From: Prosthecobacter sp. | GTDB lineage: Bacteria; Verrucomicrobiota; Verrucomicrobiia; Verrucomicrobiales; Verrucomicrobiaceae | Direction of reading: 5' to 3' | Assembly (NCBI RefSeq): GCF_034366625.1 | Contig: NZ_JAXMIH010000008.1 | Span: 744,001 to 808,000 of the forward strand | DNA: 64,000 bases | In this document: in pieces, positions 1 through 9,777 of the stretch | How the letters are laid out: each line of letters opens with the position of its first letter | How positions within the stretch are numbered: position 1 is the first letter of the stretch | Notes under the pieces: generated by a model | What the model was told of the DNA's origin: nothing | What the model saw: the letters and a program-made list of their open reading frames with translations, nothing else | The model's database searches: none | Program-made: the position numbers and the translations under genes

Positions 1-524
1 ACCACCATCAGTGTCAGCTCCATCCAGATGCGACGCCGCACCTTTTTGCTCCGAATCGGCGAACCTGCACGCAGGAACGACCGCAGAAACAAAAACGGCG
101 TAAAAAACAAGCCCAGCGTGAGTTCGAGCACCGCTGCGAGCACTCGTGCCCAGCGTGGCTTTTCTGTGAACACAAATGGCCACAGCTCCTCATCCCGCTC
201 CGTGGCAAAGTAGGCGTGATGCGTTTGATGCGCCGCACGGTAAAGACTGAAGCTCATGAAGCTGAACACACCCAGCAGCACGCCATCAAACTCATTGAAA
301 CGCCGGTTTCGCCTCAGCAGCCCGTGCGTCGCCTCATGAAACCCCACCGCCGCTCCATGCATGAGATGACTGGCGAGCAAGACCAGCGGAATCACCACCC
401 AGAGCGATGCATCGCGATACAGGGCTGCGGCCAGGCCAATCTCGGTGAACAGAAAGAGAAAGACCACGATTTGAAACGCCGAACGGCTGACCCAATGAGG
501 TTCGATGGATGACGAGGTGTTCAT
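1..524 (-). CDS. Fatty acid desaturase, C-terminus cut by window edge
   Basis: Membrane di-iron desaturase/hydroxylase family. The frame runs leftward from an ATG at 524 and leaves the window with no stop, so 174 residues are visible. Two of the family's three histidine boxes are present: HEATH (residues 63-67) and HQTHH (99-103); the third should lie beyond the edge. Hydrophobic segments around residues 17-35 and 41-60 fit a membrane enzyme. The gene starts 6 bases after the stop of the condensation enzyme and is the third gene of the polyketide operon, so it probably desaturates or hydroxylates the polyketide-derived acyl chain or its precursor. That substrate is inferred from context; a housekeeping lipid desaturase is possible. 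No clear Shine-Dalgarno sequence precedes the ATG. Confidence 0.8.
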   Translation of the reverse strand, partial: MNTSSSIEPHWVSRSAFQIVVFLFLFTEIGLAAALYRDASLWVVIPLVLLASHLMHGAAVGFHEATHGLLRRNRRFNEFDGVLLGVFSFMSFSLYRAAHQTHHAYFATERDEELWPFVFTEKPRWARVLAAVLELTLGLFFTPFLFLRSFLRAGSPIRSKKVRRRIWMELTLMV

Positions 525-530
525 CGAGGG

Positions 531-1883
531 TTAAGTGAAAAGACGGCTGTCTGGCGAGCTGCAGACGGCGGTGAGGACGGTGAGAAAGAGGCGATGAAGA
601 TCCTCGATCTCAGATTGAGAAAAGCGGCTCCAGCGGAACAACCAGACAACTTCCAGGCCATCACCTTCCTCAGTGATTTCACAGGCGAGATCGAAGCGCG
701 GCGTGCCGGTGGCGCGAATCTTGAGCTGGACCGAAAAGCCCGCCACCGCGAGATCCGGCACAGGCTGGTTTTGCAACGCGAAACGCACTTCATAGATGGG
801 ATTGCGGCCCGGCATTCGCGGTGGATCGAGTGCGCTCACGAGTTCGGCAAAGGGCATGGCATTGGCAAAGCAATCCATCGTCGTTTGATGCACGGAGCGG
901 AGGCTGTCGGAGAATGTGCGGCTGTCATCCACCTGCCCGCGCAAGGGCACGATGCTGGAGAAGTAGCCCATCGTCTCGCGCACTTCCTGGCGTGCGCGAT
1001 TCGCCACCGGCGTGCCCACCACGATATCCGCCACGCCGGTCCATCGCGACAGAGTGATCTGAAAGGCCGCGAGCAAGGTGCTGAACAGCGTGGCGCTGGT
1101 GCGCCGTGCCAAATCACGCACCGCCAGACCCAGCTCGGCAGACACACCGGCAATGCGCCGCTGCAATTGATCCGACTCATCCAGCGCATCTGCGCGATCA
1201 TCCCAAAGCCGCGTGGAACCAGCGAGATGCGTTTTCCAAAACGCCGCTCGTTGCTCCAGCAGCGCAGGCTGCCACAAAGCACGCTCAGCAGCGCCCCAGG
1301 CCATGTAGGACTGCGGCACAGGCGGCAGTCCGCCGCTCGCGCCTAACAGCACCTGCGCATAAGCCGCATATAAATCCTGCACCAAGACGCCGAGCGACCA
1401 GCCATCCGCAATCGCATGATGAATCGCCACGACGAGCACATGATCCGTCGGTGAGCGTCGCAGCACCTCCACGCGATACAGTGGTCCCTGCACAAGATCG
1501 AAGGGCGCATCGAACGTTTCACGCGCTGCTGCATCCATGGCCTCAGAACTCGATGATGACGATGCCAGATCACGAAACCGCATCACCGGCTCGCTCTGCA
1601 CCTGGATCATCTGCACCGCCCGGTCTTTGCTCGGCAGGAATGAAAGCCGCAGCACCTCATGACGGTTCACTACGCGCTGCATCGCGGCCGTGCAGTCCTG
1701 CGCGGTGATCGCACCTTTGATCTCGATGAGGCAGCAGATCGTGTTGGTTTTGTCCGAGACCGGCACGGGCGACGTTTCCCACAGCTCGCGCTGCGGAAAG
1801 GTCAGCGGATGCAGCGCCGCCTTGCCGCTGTCCAGCCAGCGTTTCAGCCGCGTTCGCTTGTCCTCGGCTATCGGGGGGCTCAC
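531..1883 (-). CDS. Free-standing NRPS-type condensation-domain protein
   Basis: A 450-residue stand-alone condensation domain of the CoA-dependent acyltransferase superfamily. The catalytic motif HHAIADG lies at residues 155-161, with its second His and Asp intact. Other family motifs follow: VGTPVANR (289-296) and MGYFSSIVPLR (305-315). Length matches one complete domain with no adenylation or carrier domain. It begins at a GTG whose first bases overlap the stop of the polyketide synthase (GTGA, 1880-1883), so the two are translationally coupled. The synthase ends in an acyl carrier domain and has no thioesterase, so this enzyme probably releases the chain by condensing it with an amine or alcohol. 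The partner nucleophile cannot be read from sequence. Confidence 0.88.
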   Translation of the reverse strand: MSPPIAEDKRTRLKRWLDSGKAALHPLTFPQRELWETSPVPVSDKTNTICCLIEIKGAITAQDCTAAMQRVVNRHEVLRLSFLPSKDRAVQMIQVQSEPVMRFRDLASSSSSSEAMDAAARETFDAPFDLVQGPLYRVEVLRRSPTDHVLVVAIHHAIADGWSLGVLVQDLYAAYAQVLLGASGGLPPVPQSYMAWGAAERALWQPALLEQRAAFWKTHLAGSTRLWDDRADALDESDQLQRRIAGVSAELGLAVRDLARRTSATLFSTLLAAFQITLSRWTGVADIVVGTPVANRARQEVRETMGYFSSIVPLRGQVDDSRTFSDSLRSVHQTTMDCFANAMPFAELVSALDPPRMPGRNPIYEVRFALQNQPVPDLAVAGFSVQLKIRATGTPRFDLACEITEEGDGLEVVWLFRWSRFSQSEIEDLHRLFLTVLTAVCSSPDSRLFT

Positions 1884-4800
1884 GCGCGCACCTCCAGCAA
1901 GGCTGCCTCCTCGGCATGAATGGGGCGGTCCACAGGGGTGTCGGCACCGAGCAACTGATCCAAGTCCTCGTCGGAAATCGCATCGAGATCCACATCTTCA
2001 GCCGCCGCTGGTTCCACAACGATCACTGCGGGAACAGGCGTGGCACCTTTGGCCGCGCCCATGTGCTCGGCGATCAAGGTCGCGATCTGGCCGATGGTGC
2101 GGGCGCGCATCAGGCTGGCGGGCGGCAAAGCGACGCCGATGGAGCTTTCGATGGAGTTTTCGATTTCGACGGCCATCAGCGAATCGAGGCCGAGGTCGGT
2201 GAGAGGCTGGTCAAAGCGGAGGCCTTCGGGTTTCACACGCAAGACGGAACCCACGACATCGCGCACGGCCTGGCCGATGACTTCGGTGCGATCTGCGGGC
2301 GCGGCGGACTCGATCTTGAGCCGCCAGTCGCTTTTGGCACCGCTTGTTTCCGGTGCATCAACACCAGCGGCGTAGATGCGCTCCAGCAGCGGGCTTTCCT
2401 GGCCGCCACGGTAGGATTGACGCCACTTCGACCAGTCCACACGCATCGCCAGCGCTTGCGTGGCTCCGGCATTCAGGAAGGACTCCACCAGCACGACGAC
2501 TTCGCCGGGTGACAGCGGCGTGGTGCCGTGCAGGGCCAGATATTCGGCCACGCGTTCGTTGCGGGCCACATAGCCTTCGCCTCCGAGCGCGCCCCAGTTG
2601 ATCGCGAGCGCAGGCAGGCCGATGGCTTGACGATGATGTGCGAGCGCATCGAGGAAGGCGTTCGCGGCGGCATAGTTGGCCTGCGCGGAGTTGCCAAAGA
2701 CACTCGCCAGGGAGGAGAACATCACGAAGCAGTCCAAGTCCATGCCCAGCGTGCCTTCATGCAGCAACCAGGCGCCATGTGCTTTCGGCGCGATCACCTT
2801 GATCATGCGATCACGAGTGAGCGCTGCCATGGGCGCGTCATCAATGGCCATGGCGAGATGAAACACACCTCTCAAAGGGATACCGAGTGATGAAATATCT
2901 CCCAGCAGACGCTTCACGTCGGCCTGTGATCCAGCATCGGCCTTCACGACTTCCACATCGACGCCGCGAGCACGCAGCTTGATCAGGAAGGCTTCCGCCG
3001 CAGGTGTGGCAGCGCCGTTGCGGCTGGTGAGCACGAGATGTTTGGCACCACAGTCTGCAAGCCATTCGGCCAGCACTTTGCCAAAGCCGCCAAAAGCACC
3101 GGTGATCAGGTAAGTGCCATCCGGCTTTACTTCAAACGCGGGAACCAGAGGTTCGCCATGCCTTGCCACAAAAGGCTCGGGGAAGGACACGATGACTTTG
3201 CCGGTGTGTTTGCCCTGCGCCATCAGGCGGAAGGCGGAGTCGATTCGGCAGGCTGGGAACGAGCGGAACGGCAGCGGTTGCAGCGCCTTTTGTTCGACCA
3301 ATTCAGCAATGGTTTCCAAGATCTGGCGCGTGCGCTTTTCATCGCCACTGAAGATCGCGTCCATCGCGACGACATGGAAAGAAGCGTTCTTCCGCAAGGG
3401 CCAGAGCGGGATGCGGCTGTTTTGATAGATGTCGCGCTTGCCAATCTCGATGAATCGCCCGAATTGTGCGAGGCATGAGAGACCCATTGGGATGGCTTCG
3501 GCGGCGAGCGCGTTCAGCACCACATCCACACCTTTGCCATCGGTGATTTCCATCACGGCTTCCGCAAAGTCAGCGCGACGCGAATCAATGACGTGCTTCA
3601 CGCCGAGGACGGTGAGCAGCGAGCGCTTGGCCGCACTGCCCGCACTGGCGATGACTTCCGCGCCGAGATGATGCGCGATTTGAATCGCCGCCATGCCCAC
3701 GCCGCCTGCGCCTGCATGAACGAGCACACGCTCGCCCGGCTGCAACTGCGCCACAGTTTTCAAAGCATGCCAGGAGGTCATGAAGACCACAGGCAGCGTC
3801 GCTGCTTCTTCAAACGACAAGCCGTCTGGGATGAGGCGCACATCACCAGCCCGTGCCATTGAGTCCGTGGCAAGGCCGAAGACTGCGAGGCCAAACACGC
3901 GGTCACCGGCCTTCACATGCGTGACGCCAGCGCCGACAGTTTTCACCACGCCGGCCACTTCATCGCCAAAGATGCGCGCATCGGCTGTCTCGGCGGGATA
4001 AAGTGCGAGCGCCTTGAGCACATCGCGGAAGTTCATGCCTGCGGCCTTCACTTCAATCACCACCTCGCCTGCGCCACAAGGCGGCAGTGCGAAGGGAACA
4101 AGACGCAACGCATCAAGCAGCCCGCGCTCACGGGATTCGAGCCTCAGCGGCACGTTGCGATCCAAAACCTGCTCTCTTGGCTCCAAGCCGCGAGTGACGC
4201 GCCTCACATAACGTGCCTCGCCACGGAAGGCGATTTCGCGCTCGGCGTCTTCTTGAAGCAGTTCGTTCCAAACCAGCGCGTTGTCGGTGGCTGAGGCCTC
4301 AGAGGGCAGATCAATACCACGGCAGGTGAAGTTGTTGTGCTCGTTGGCGATCACTCGCATCAGGCCGATGGATGGAGCTTGTGCCAGGGCGATGGAATGA
4401 TCACGTCCGATGGCTTGTGCGCCGCGTGTGATGACATCCAGGTGCAGTTTGGCGGTTGGATGAATGATTTCGATTGCCTGAGTCAGATGGAATAAACCAT
4501 CGGTGCCGAGCATGTCTGCACTCGGATCGGTTTCATCGAGACTCCACAGGAAGACAAAGCGCTCAGGGGCTTCATCGGCGCAGGCTAGCAGCAGGTGCTT
4601 CCAATCTTCGGGTGCTTCGGCCCGTAGGGTGAATGCATCCACTCCTTCTGATTTGAAGGCAGTGCCACGATGTGCGATGCGGCAGCGCACACCACTGAGG
4701 CGGAGTTGCGTGGCGAGGTTTTCGCCAAGACCGGACGAATCAGCGAAGACGAGCCAGGACTTCTCGGCAGGTGCTTCGACAATAGCTGGCGCAATCGCGG

Positions 4801-7800
4801 CTGGCTGACTCCATGGCTTGCGGGCCATGAGGCCGATGAGGCTTTCGCCGCCTTGGGAGCGGATCAGACCCGAGAGTGATGCGGTTTCGCTGAAACCGGT
4901 TTCACTGAGCACTTTCTGCCATTGCTCGCGCTCCAGCAGCGGATGATGCGGACGCAGATCGCGATCCGTGAAGCGCCACCAGCCGCTGGTGAGGCCGAAG
5001 ACGGCGTTCAGCCACAAATGAGGCGTGGCGACATCGACAAAGAGCAAGCTGCCGCCGGGAGCGAGGAGGTGATTGATATTGCGCAGCGCATAGCGCACGT
5101 CGCTGACGGCATGGATGACGTTGGTGCCGAGAATGATGTCGAAGGAGCCGAGATCGAATTCCTGCTCGTTGCCGAGTTTTTCGAGATCGAAGGTATGAAA
5201 CTCGACTTCGGGATAAGCGGCCAGCTTTTGACGCGCAGCGGGAAAGAAGGCTGCGGAAACATCACTAAAGATATACGAATGCACGCCACGCTCGATGAGC
5301 GGTAGCACCTGTGAAGCAAGGCCGCCAGTGCCTGCGCCGATCTCCAGAATGCGCAGGCCGCGTCCTTCAGGAAGCTGACGCGCAGCCTCCGCCACCGCGC
5401 TACCGATGGCGGCTAGCCAGGGACTTGTGACGAGGCCATCGCCATAGAATTGATCGAGCAAATCAGCGCCACCGCTGGTGAACAAGACCTGCACAGCCTC
5501 TTTTTCCCCGCGCATGATGGGGCCGAGGTCCGCGCAGGTGGCACCACAGAGCAAGGCCTCCGGCAGATGGCCTGGATACTTGCCGAGGCTCTCGCTAAGC
5601 AGTTGAGACGCGCTGTCTGCTGCTTCGGTGAACTCGGGCGTGGTTTGATAGCCACCTTGCTCCTTCGTGAGCAGATTCAATGACACCAAGTTGTCTGCCA
5701 GTTGCTCAAACGATCGACGCATGGACTCTGCCACGCTCAGTGACTCGGCGGTGAAGATTTCATCCTCGGTGCAGCCAGCGCCCATGTCTCGCAGGCCGCT
5801 CGCGACTTGTGCGGCGGTAAGTTTGTCGCCTGCGGCACTGGCGGCATCCAGATTGCCACGTCCGCGCATGTCGAGCACTTCATCCAGCGCTTGCTGCGCC
5901 ACATCATGCAGTCGGGTCAAGGCCACGGGAGCAGGTGAAGCGGCTCGTGGACTCGTGGGACGTTTTTCCCAAGCCACATGGTAAGTCACATCGCGGCCTT
6001 TGCCGGTTTTGCCCGTGCGCTTGGCTCCTTCCACGCTGATGGCGCGGAAGCCGTCGATGCGCACGCAGGGCTTGCCGGATTCGTCAAAGAGTTCGATGCC
6101 GCCTTCGACGAACTCATCGTTGGCCTGCTTCACACCGGCACGCACGAGACTGGATGCCCCTGGCGAACGCAGGAACAAGATGCGGGCAAAACGCACGGGG
6201 AGTCGAAGTCCAGCCGTGCGGCCTTCAATCGTTGCGGCACCAGCGGAGAAGATTTGCAGCGCGCCATCAAAGAGCACGGGATGCAGCGGATACTCGGCCG
6301 CACGCGGTGCAATCGCAGCGCCCAACGATACGCGACCTGAGGACTTGCCAGTGCCCGCCGACAACTCGCGAATGGGTCGGAACTCCTCGCCGTAGCGCAG
6401 GCCCATGTCGGCCATGTGACCGTAGAAGGTATCGAGGCCGACGTTTGGCAAAGTGGATGCCTCCCAAGCCGACGTGGAGAAGGATGACTCGGTGCGCTCG
6501 CCGCGCATCGAGCCCACGACATGCGTGGACCATGAGGCTCCGCTTTCAAATTTGCTCTGAATCGAGAACGTGCGCTCCTCGAGATCATACGTCAGCTCCA
6601 GCAGCAGGCCGGACGGCGGATCGGGCAGGATGAGCGGCTTGCGAATCTCGAAGTCTTCGATGACGAAGGCTTTGCCCTCAAACAACTGCACACCGGCTTC
6701 GAGCACCATCTCGACAAAGCCTGCGGCTGGAAAGATGATGAGGTTTTCGACACGATGATCTTTCAGGAAGGCCATGTGGCGGTTGTCCAGCCGCGTGATC
6801 CACGTCGGTGTGGCGCGTGACAACCGCACATCGAGCAGCCCGCGACCACCGGGGGCCAGACGGCCTTCGCGCGTGTCGCTGGACTCATTCCACCAGCGGC
6901 TCTTGTCCCATGCATAGGCGGGCAGATCCAAATGCCGCCGCGATGGCGTGAGCGCGGTGAAATCGAGCACCACACCGGCAAGATGCAGGTCCATCGCCGT
7001 TTCGAGCAAAGACTCGTGTTCACGTTCGCGCCGTGTTGAGGCCATGATGGCGGTCTTCGCGCCACTTTCCGCGAGGCATTCCTGAATCGAACGCACCAAG
7101 GCAGGATGCGCGCCGATTTCCAGCCAGGCAGCGACACCAAATTCCGATAGTGCGCCAATCGCTGAGGCAAACTCGACGGGCTGCCGCACGCCGCGTGACC
7201 AGTGGTTCGCATTGCAAGACGCTCCATCGAGACGCTGACCCGTGACGGTGCTGAAGAACGGAATCGTTTCGGCGTGTGGTGTGAGTTGGCCCAGCGCCGC
7301 TTTCAACTCATCGGCGGCGGGCTGCATCATCGCATGATGGAAGGGATGACTCACCTGCAGGAAGCGTGCGAAAATGCCCTGCGACTCCAATTCGGCGGCG
7401 ATGACCTCCAGAGAAGTCTTCAATCCCGACAGCGTGAGTGAACGCGGGCCGTTGAACGCGGCGATGCTCACCGTGTGATCATGCCGGGCGATGAGCGCCC
7501 GCGCCTCATCCGCGTTCAAGCCGACGGCGAGCATGGTGCCACCCGCCGCTGAGCATTCATCCATGAAACGCCCGCGATACACGATGATCTTTGCGGCTTG
7601 ATCGAGCGTCAGAATGCCTGCCACACAGGCAGCCGCCACTTCACCCACACTGTGGCCCACGACTGCGGCGGGCTGAATGCCCCATGACTGCCAGAGCGCC
7701 GCGAGCGCCATCTGCATGGCGAAGATCGCAGGTTGCGAGATCTCGGTGCGCTGCATCTTCGACTCGGCTTCGGGTAGATCCAGTTCTTCCAGCAGTGAGA

Positions 7801-9637
7801 ACTTGGCCCATGGACGCATGGCCTTGTCACAGGCCTCTATCATGCGTTTGAAGACCGGCTCATGCTGCATGAGTTCGCGGCCCATGCCCTGCCACTGCGG
7901 GCCTTGGCCGCTCATGACAAAGACAACACGCGCAGCCTGTTCGCGGCGCGGCGTGAAGGCGGTGCGCATGCGTGGACCGGGTTGTCCGGTCGAGAAGGCG
8001 CTGAGTTCCTGCACCATCTCGCCAATCGTGCGCGCCGTGAGCGCGAGGCGATGCGAGTGATGGTTGCGCCGAGCGCCGAGCATGTAGGTGAGGTCCGGCA
8101 GCAGCGGCGAGCTGCCATTCAGCTTTGAATGATCATCCAGCCACACGCTCAACTGCCATGCCGCGGCCCGCAGCGCCTCCTCCGAACGTGCGGAGAGTGT
8201 TAAAGGCCATGCGCGACCTGTGTCAGCGTTCACATGCGCCCGCGGCACCTGTTTTGGTGCCTCCGACAGGATCACATGCGCATTGGAACCGCCAAAGCCG
8301 AAGGAATTGACGCCAGCAAGACGAAGATCGCCCGTTTTCGCAAATGCTTCACTCACCACCGGCACGCGCAGCTTCAGTGCCGTGAAATCAATGTTCGGAT
8401 TCGGTGTTTCAAAATGCAGGCTGGCCGGTATCCGTCCATGCTTGAGCACCAGCGCAGCCTTGACCAGTCCGGCCACACCGGATGCCGTTTCCAAGTGGCC
8501 AAGATTAGTCTTCACCGAGCCAATGACCAGCGGAGCATCCGCCGTGCGGTTGGCACACAATGCCTCAGCTAGCGCATGAGCTTCGATGGGATCTCCCACC
8601 GCCGTGCCCGTGCCATGTGCTTCGACATAGTCAATTTGTGACGGTGTAATTCCGGCGACCGCGCAGGCATCGCGCACGAGCTGCGCCTGGGCTTCAGGAC
8701 TTGGCAGCGAGATGCCATTCGTGTGACCATCCGAGTTCACCGCCGAGCCGATGATCACCGCATGGATCGGATCACCATCGGCGATGGCATCCGAGAGCCG
8801 TTTCATGAGCACCATCCCCGCGCCTTCACCGCGCACGAAGCCATTCGCCGAGGCATCGAAGGCCTTGCACTTGCCTTCGGGTGACAGCATCCCGGCTTGC
8901 GAAAAACCGATGAAGCCATCCGGCGTGATCATCACGGTGACACCTCCGGCCATCGCCGTTTTGCAACGCCCCGCCAGAATGTGCTCGCAGGCGACATGCA
9001 CCGCCGTCAGCGCGGATGAACACGCTGTGTCCATCGCGATGCTCGGACCGGTCAGATTCAAACAATAGGAAATACGGTTCGCCGCGATGCTGTGTGCGCT
9101 GCCCGTGGGTGTGTGCGCGCTGATGCCCGCACGATCCGTGGCGGTGTGCTGCAAGCCCTGATAGTCATTGTGCGAGATGCCGACGAACACGCCGATGTCG
9201 GTGCCTTTGTCGAGATCGAGCACCAAACCGGCATTTTCGATCGCTTCATATGCCGTTTCGAGCAGCAGACGTTGCTGGGGATCAATGTAAGGCGCCTCAC
9301 GCGGCGAGATGCCAAAGAACTGCGGATCAAACTGGTCAATCCCTTCGATAAAGCCGCCGCGTTTGGCGACGGTCTTGCCCACCAGCCCCGGCTCCGCATC
9401 ATAAAAGCGCTCCACATTCCAGCGATCCGCTGGCACGTCGCATACCCCCTCACGGCCTTCCTCGAGCAGCTTCCAGAACGACTCCGCGTCATTCACCCCA
9501 CCAGGGAAGCGACAGCCGATCCCGATGATGGCGATGCCCTCCTTGTTCGTGATTGGCGTTGCAGGCGAGGGCGGCGGAGCGGAATGTTCGAGTGTAGGCA
9601 TGTTTGATATGGGAAAGAGTTCACGGCTCCGCTGCAT
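1880..9637 (-). CDS. Type I polyketide synthase KS-AT-DH-MT-ER-KR-ACP
   Basis: A 2585-residue single-module, fully reducing synthase. Ketosynthase ~33-460: Cys206 in DTACSS, His341 in EAHGTGT, Lys376/His381. Acyltransferase ~570-870: Ser663 in GHSVGE; HPFH at 764-767 resembles the HAFH signature of malonyl-CoA selectors. Dehydratase ~925-1200: His961 and Asp1124, but Asn965 replaces the usual Gly of HxxxGxxxxP. C-methyltransferase ~1240-1610: SAM loop LEIGAGTGG (1431-1439). Enoylreductase ~1835-2150: GAGGVG. Ketoreductase ~2170-2370: GAFGGFG, Tyr2322 and Asn2326 in YAAAN, IDD motif of B-type enzymes. Carrier ~2450-2535: Ser2486 in LGLDSL. An acidic tail with AISDEDLDQLLG follows (2553-2564). 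There is no thioesterase. The order matches iterative highly reducing synthases, so an iterative, methylated, reduced chain is inferred. ATG at residue 13 (9601) is an alternative start. Confidence 0.95.
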   Translation of the reverse strand: MQRSRELFPISNMPTLEHSAPPPSPATPITNKEGIAIIGIGCRFPGGVNDAESFWKLLEEGREGVCDVPADRWNVERFYDAEPGLVGKTVAKRGGFIEGIDQFDPQFFGISPREAPYIDPQQRLLLETAYEAIENAGLVLDLDKGTDIGVFVGISHNDYQGLQHTATDRAGISAHTPTGSAHSIAANRISYCLNLTGPSIAMDTACSSALTAVHVACEHILAGRCKTAMAGGVTVMITPDGFIGFSQAGMLSPEGKCKAFDASANGFVRGEGAGMVLMKRLSDAIADGDPIHAVIIGSAVNSDGHTNGISLPSPEAQAQLVRDACAVAGITPSQIDYVEAHGTGTAVGDPIEAHALAEALCANRTADAPLVIGSVKTNLGHLETASGVAGLVKAALVLKHGRIPASLHFETPNPNIDFTALKLRVPVVSEAFAKTGDLRLAGVNSFGFGGSNAHVILSEAPKQVPRAHVNADTGRAWPLTLSARSEEALRAAAWQLSVWLDDHSKLNGSSPLLPDLTYMLGARRNHHSHRLALTARTIGEMVQELSAFSTGQPGPRMRTAFTPRREQAARVVFVMSGQGPQWQGMGRELMQHEPVFKRMIEACDKAMRPWAKFSLLEELDLPEAESKMQRTEISQPAIFAMQMALAALWQSWGIQPAAVVGHSVGEVAAACVAGILTLDQAAKIIVYRGRFMDECSAAGGTMLAVGLNADEARALIARHDHTVSIAAFNGPRSLTLSGLKTSLEVIAAELESQGIFARFLQVSHPFHHAMMQPAADELKAALGQLTPHAETIPFFSTVTGQRLDGASCNANHWSRGVRQPVEFASAIGALSEFGVAAWLEIGAHPALVRSIQECLAESGAKTAIMASTRREREHESLLETAMDLHLAGVVLDFTALTPSRRHLDLPAYAWDKSRWWNESSDTREGRLAPGGRGLLDVRLSRATPTWITRLDNRHMAFLKDHRVENLIIFPAAGFVEMVLEAGVQLFEGKAFVIEDFEIRKPLILPDPPSGLLLELTYDLEERTFSIQSKFESGASWSTHVVGSMRGERTESSFSTSAWEASTLPNVGLDTFYGHMADMGLRYGEEFRPIRELSAGTGKSSGRVSLGAAIAPRAAEYPLHPVLFDGALQIFSAGAATIEGRTAGLRLPVRFARILFLRSPGASSLVRAGVKQANDEFVEGGIELFDESGKPCVRIDGFRAISVEGAKRTGKTGKGRDVTYHVAWEKRPTSPRAASPAPVALTRLHDVAQQALDEVLDMRGRGNLDAASAAGDKLTAAQVASGLRDMGAGCTEDEIFTAESLSVAESMRRSFEQLADNLVSLNLLTKEQGGYQTTPEFTEAADSASQLLSESLGKYPGHLPEALLCGATCADLGPIMRGEKEAVQVLFTSGGADLLDQFYGDGLVTSPWLAAIGSAVAEAARQLPEGRGLRILEIGAGTGGLASQVLPLIERGVHSYIFSDVSAAFFPAARQKLAAYPEVEFHTFDLEKLGNEQEFDLGSFDIILGTNVIHAVSDVRYALRNINHLLAPGGSLLFVDVATPHLWLNAVFGLTSGWWRFTDRDLRPHHPLLEREQWQKVLSETGFSETASLSGLIRSQGGESLIGLMARKPWSQPAAIAPAIVEAPAEKSWLVFADSSGLGENLATQLRLSGVRCRIAHRGTAFKSEGVDAFTLRAEAPEDWKHLLLACADEAPERFVFLWSLDETDPSADMLGTDGLFHLTQAIEIIHPTAKLHLDVITRGAQAIGRDHSIALAQAPSIGLMRVIANEHNNFTCRGIDLPSEASATDNALVWNELLQEDAEREIAFRGEARYVRRVTRGLEPREQVLDRNVPLRLESRERGLLDALRLVPFALPPCGAGEVVIEVKAAGMNFRDVLKALALYPAETADARIFGDEVAGVVKTVGAGVTHVKAGDRVFGLAVFGLATDSMARAGDVRLIPDGLSFEEAATLPVVFMTSWHALKTVAQLQPGERVLVHAGAGGVGMAAIQIAHHLGAEVIASAGSAAKRSLLTVLGVKHVIDSRRADFAEAVMEITDGKGVDVVLNALAAEAIPMGLSCLAQFGRFIEIGKRDIYQNSRIPLWPLRKNASFHVVAMDAIFSGDEKRTRQILETIAELVEQKALQPLPFRSFPACRIDSAFRLMAQGKHTGKVIVSFPEPFVARHGEPLVPAFEVKPDGTYLITGAFGGFGKVLAEWLADCGAKHLVLTSRNGAATPAAEAFLIKLRARGVDVEVVKADAGSQADVKRLLGDISSLGIPLRGVFHLAMAIDDAPMAALTRDRMIKVIAPKAHGAWLLHEGTLGMDLDCFVMFSSLASVFGNSAQANYAAANAFLDALAHHRQAIGLPALAINWGALGGEGYVARNERVAEYLALHGTTPLSPGEVVVLVESFLNAGATQALAMRVDWSKWRQSYRGGQESPLLERIYAAGVDAPETSGAKSDWRLKIESAAPADRTEVIGQAVRDVVGSVLRVKPEGLRFDQPLTDLGLDSLMAVEIENSIESSIGVALPPASLMRARTIGQIATLIAEHMGAAKGATPVPAVIVVEPAAAEDVDLDAISDEDLDQLLGADTPVDRPIHAEEAALLEVRA

Positions 9638-9650
9638 GAGTCCGTCTTCG

Positions 9651-9668
9651 CCACCTCGATTGAGGTGG
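9651..9668. promoter_or_regulatory. Palindrome in the leader of the polyketide operon
   Basis: A perfect 7-base inverted repeat, CCACCTC/GAGGTGG, with a 4-base loop, 14 bases upstream of the synthase ATG in the divergent intergenic region (9638-9777). Read leftward, its second arm is GAGGTGG, a Shine-Dalgarno-like sequence 13 bases before the ATG. A stem would bury that ribosome site; alternatively it is an operator. Both readings are inference. Confidence 0.4.
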
Positions 9669-9777
9669 TTGTGTGTTCCTTAAATACCTGACGCGCCCTT
9701 GGATCGCTATGGGGTGAAACCCTACCTTGCCAGATAACGATTGATTGTGACCACCGAACCGAACGATAGCAGACCGC

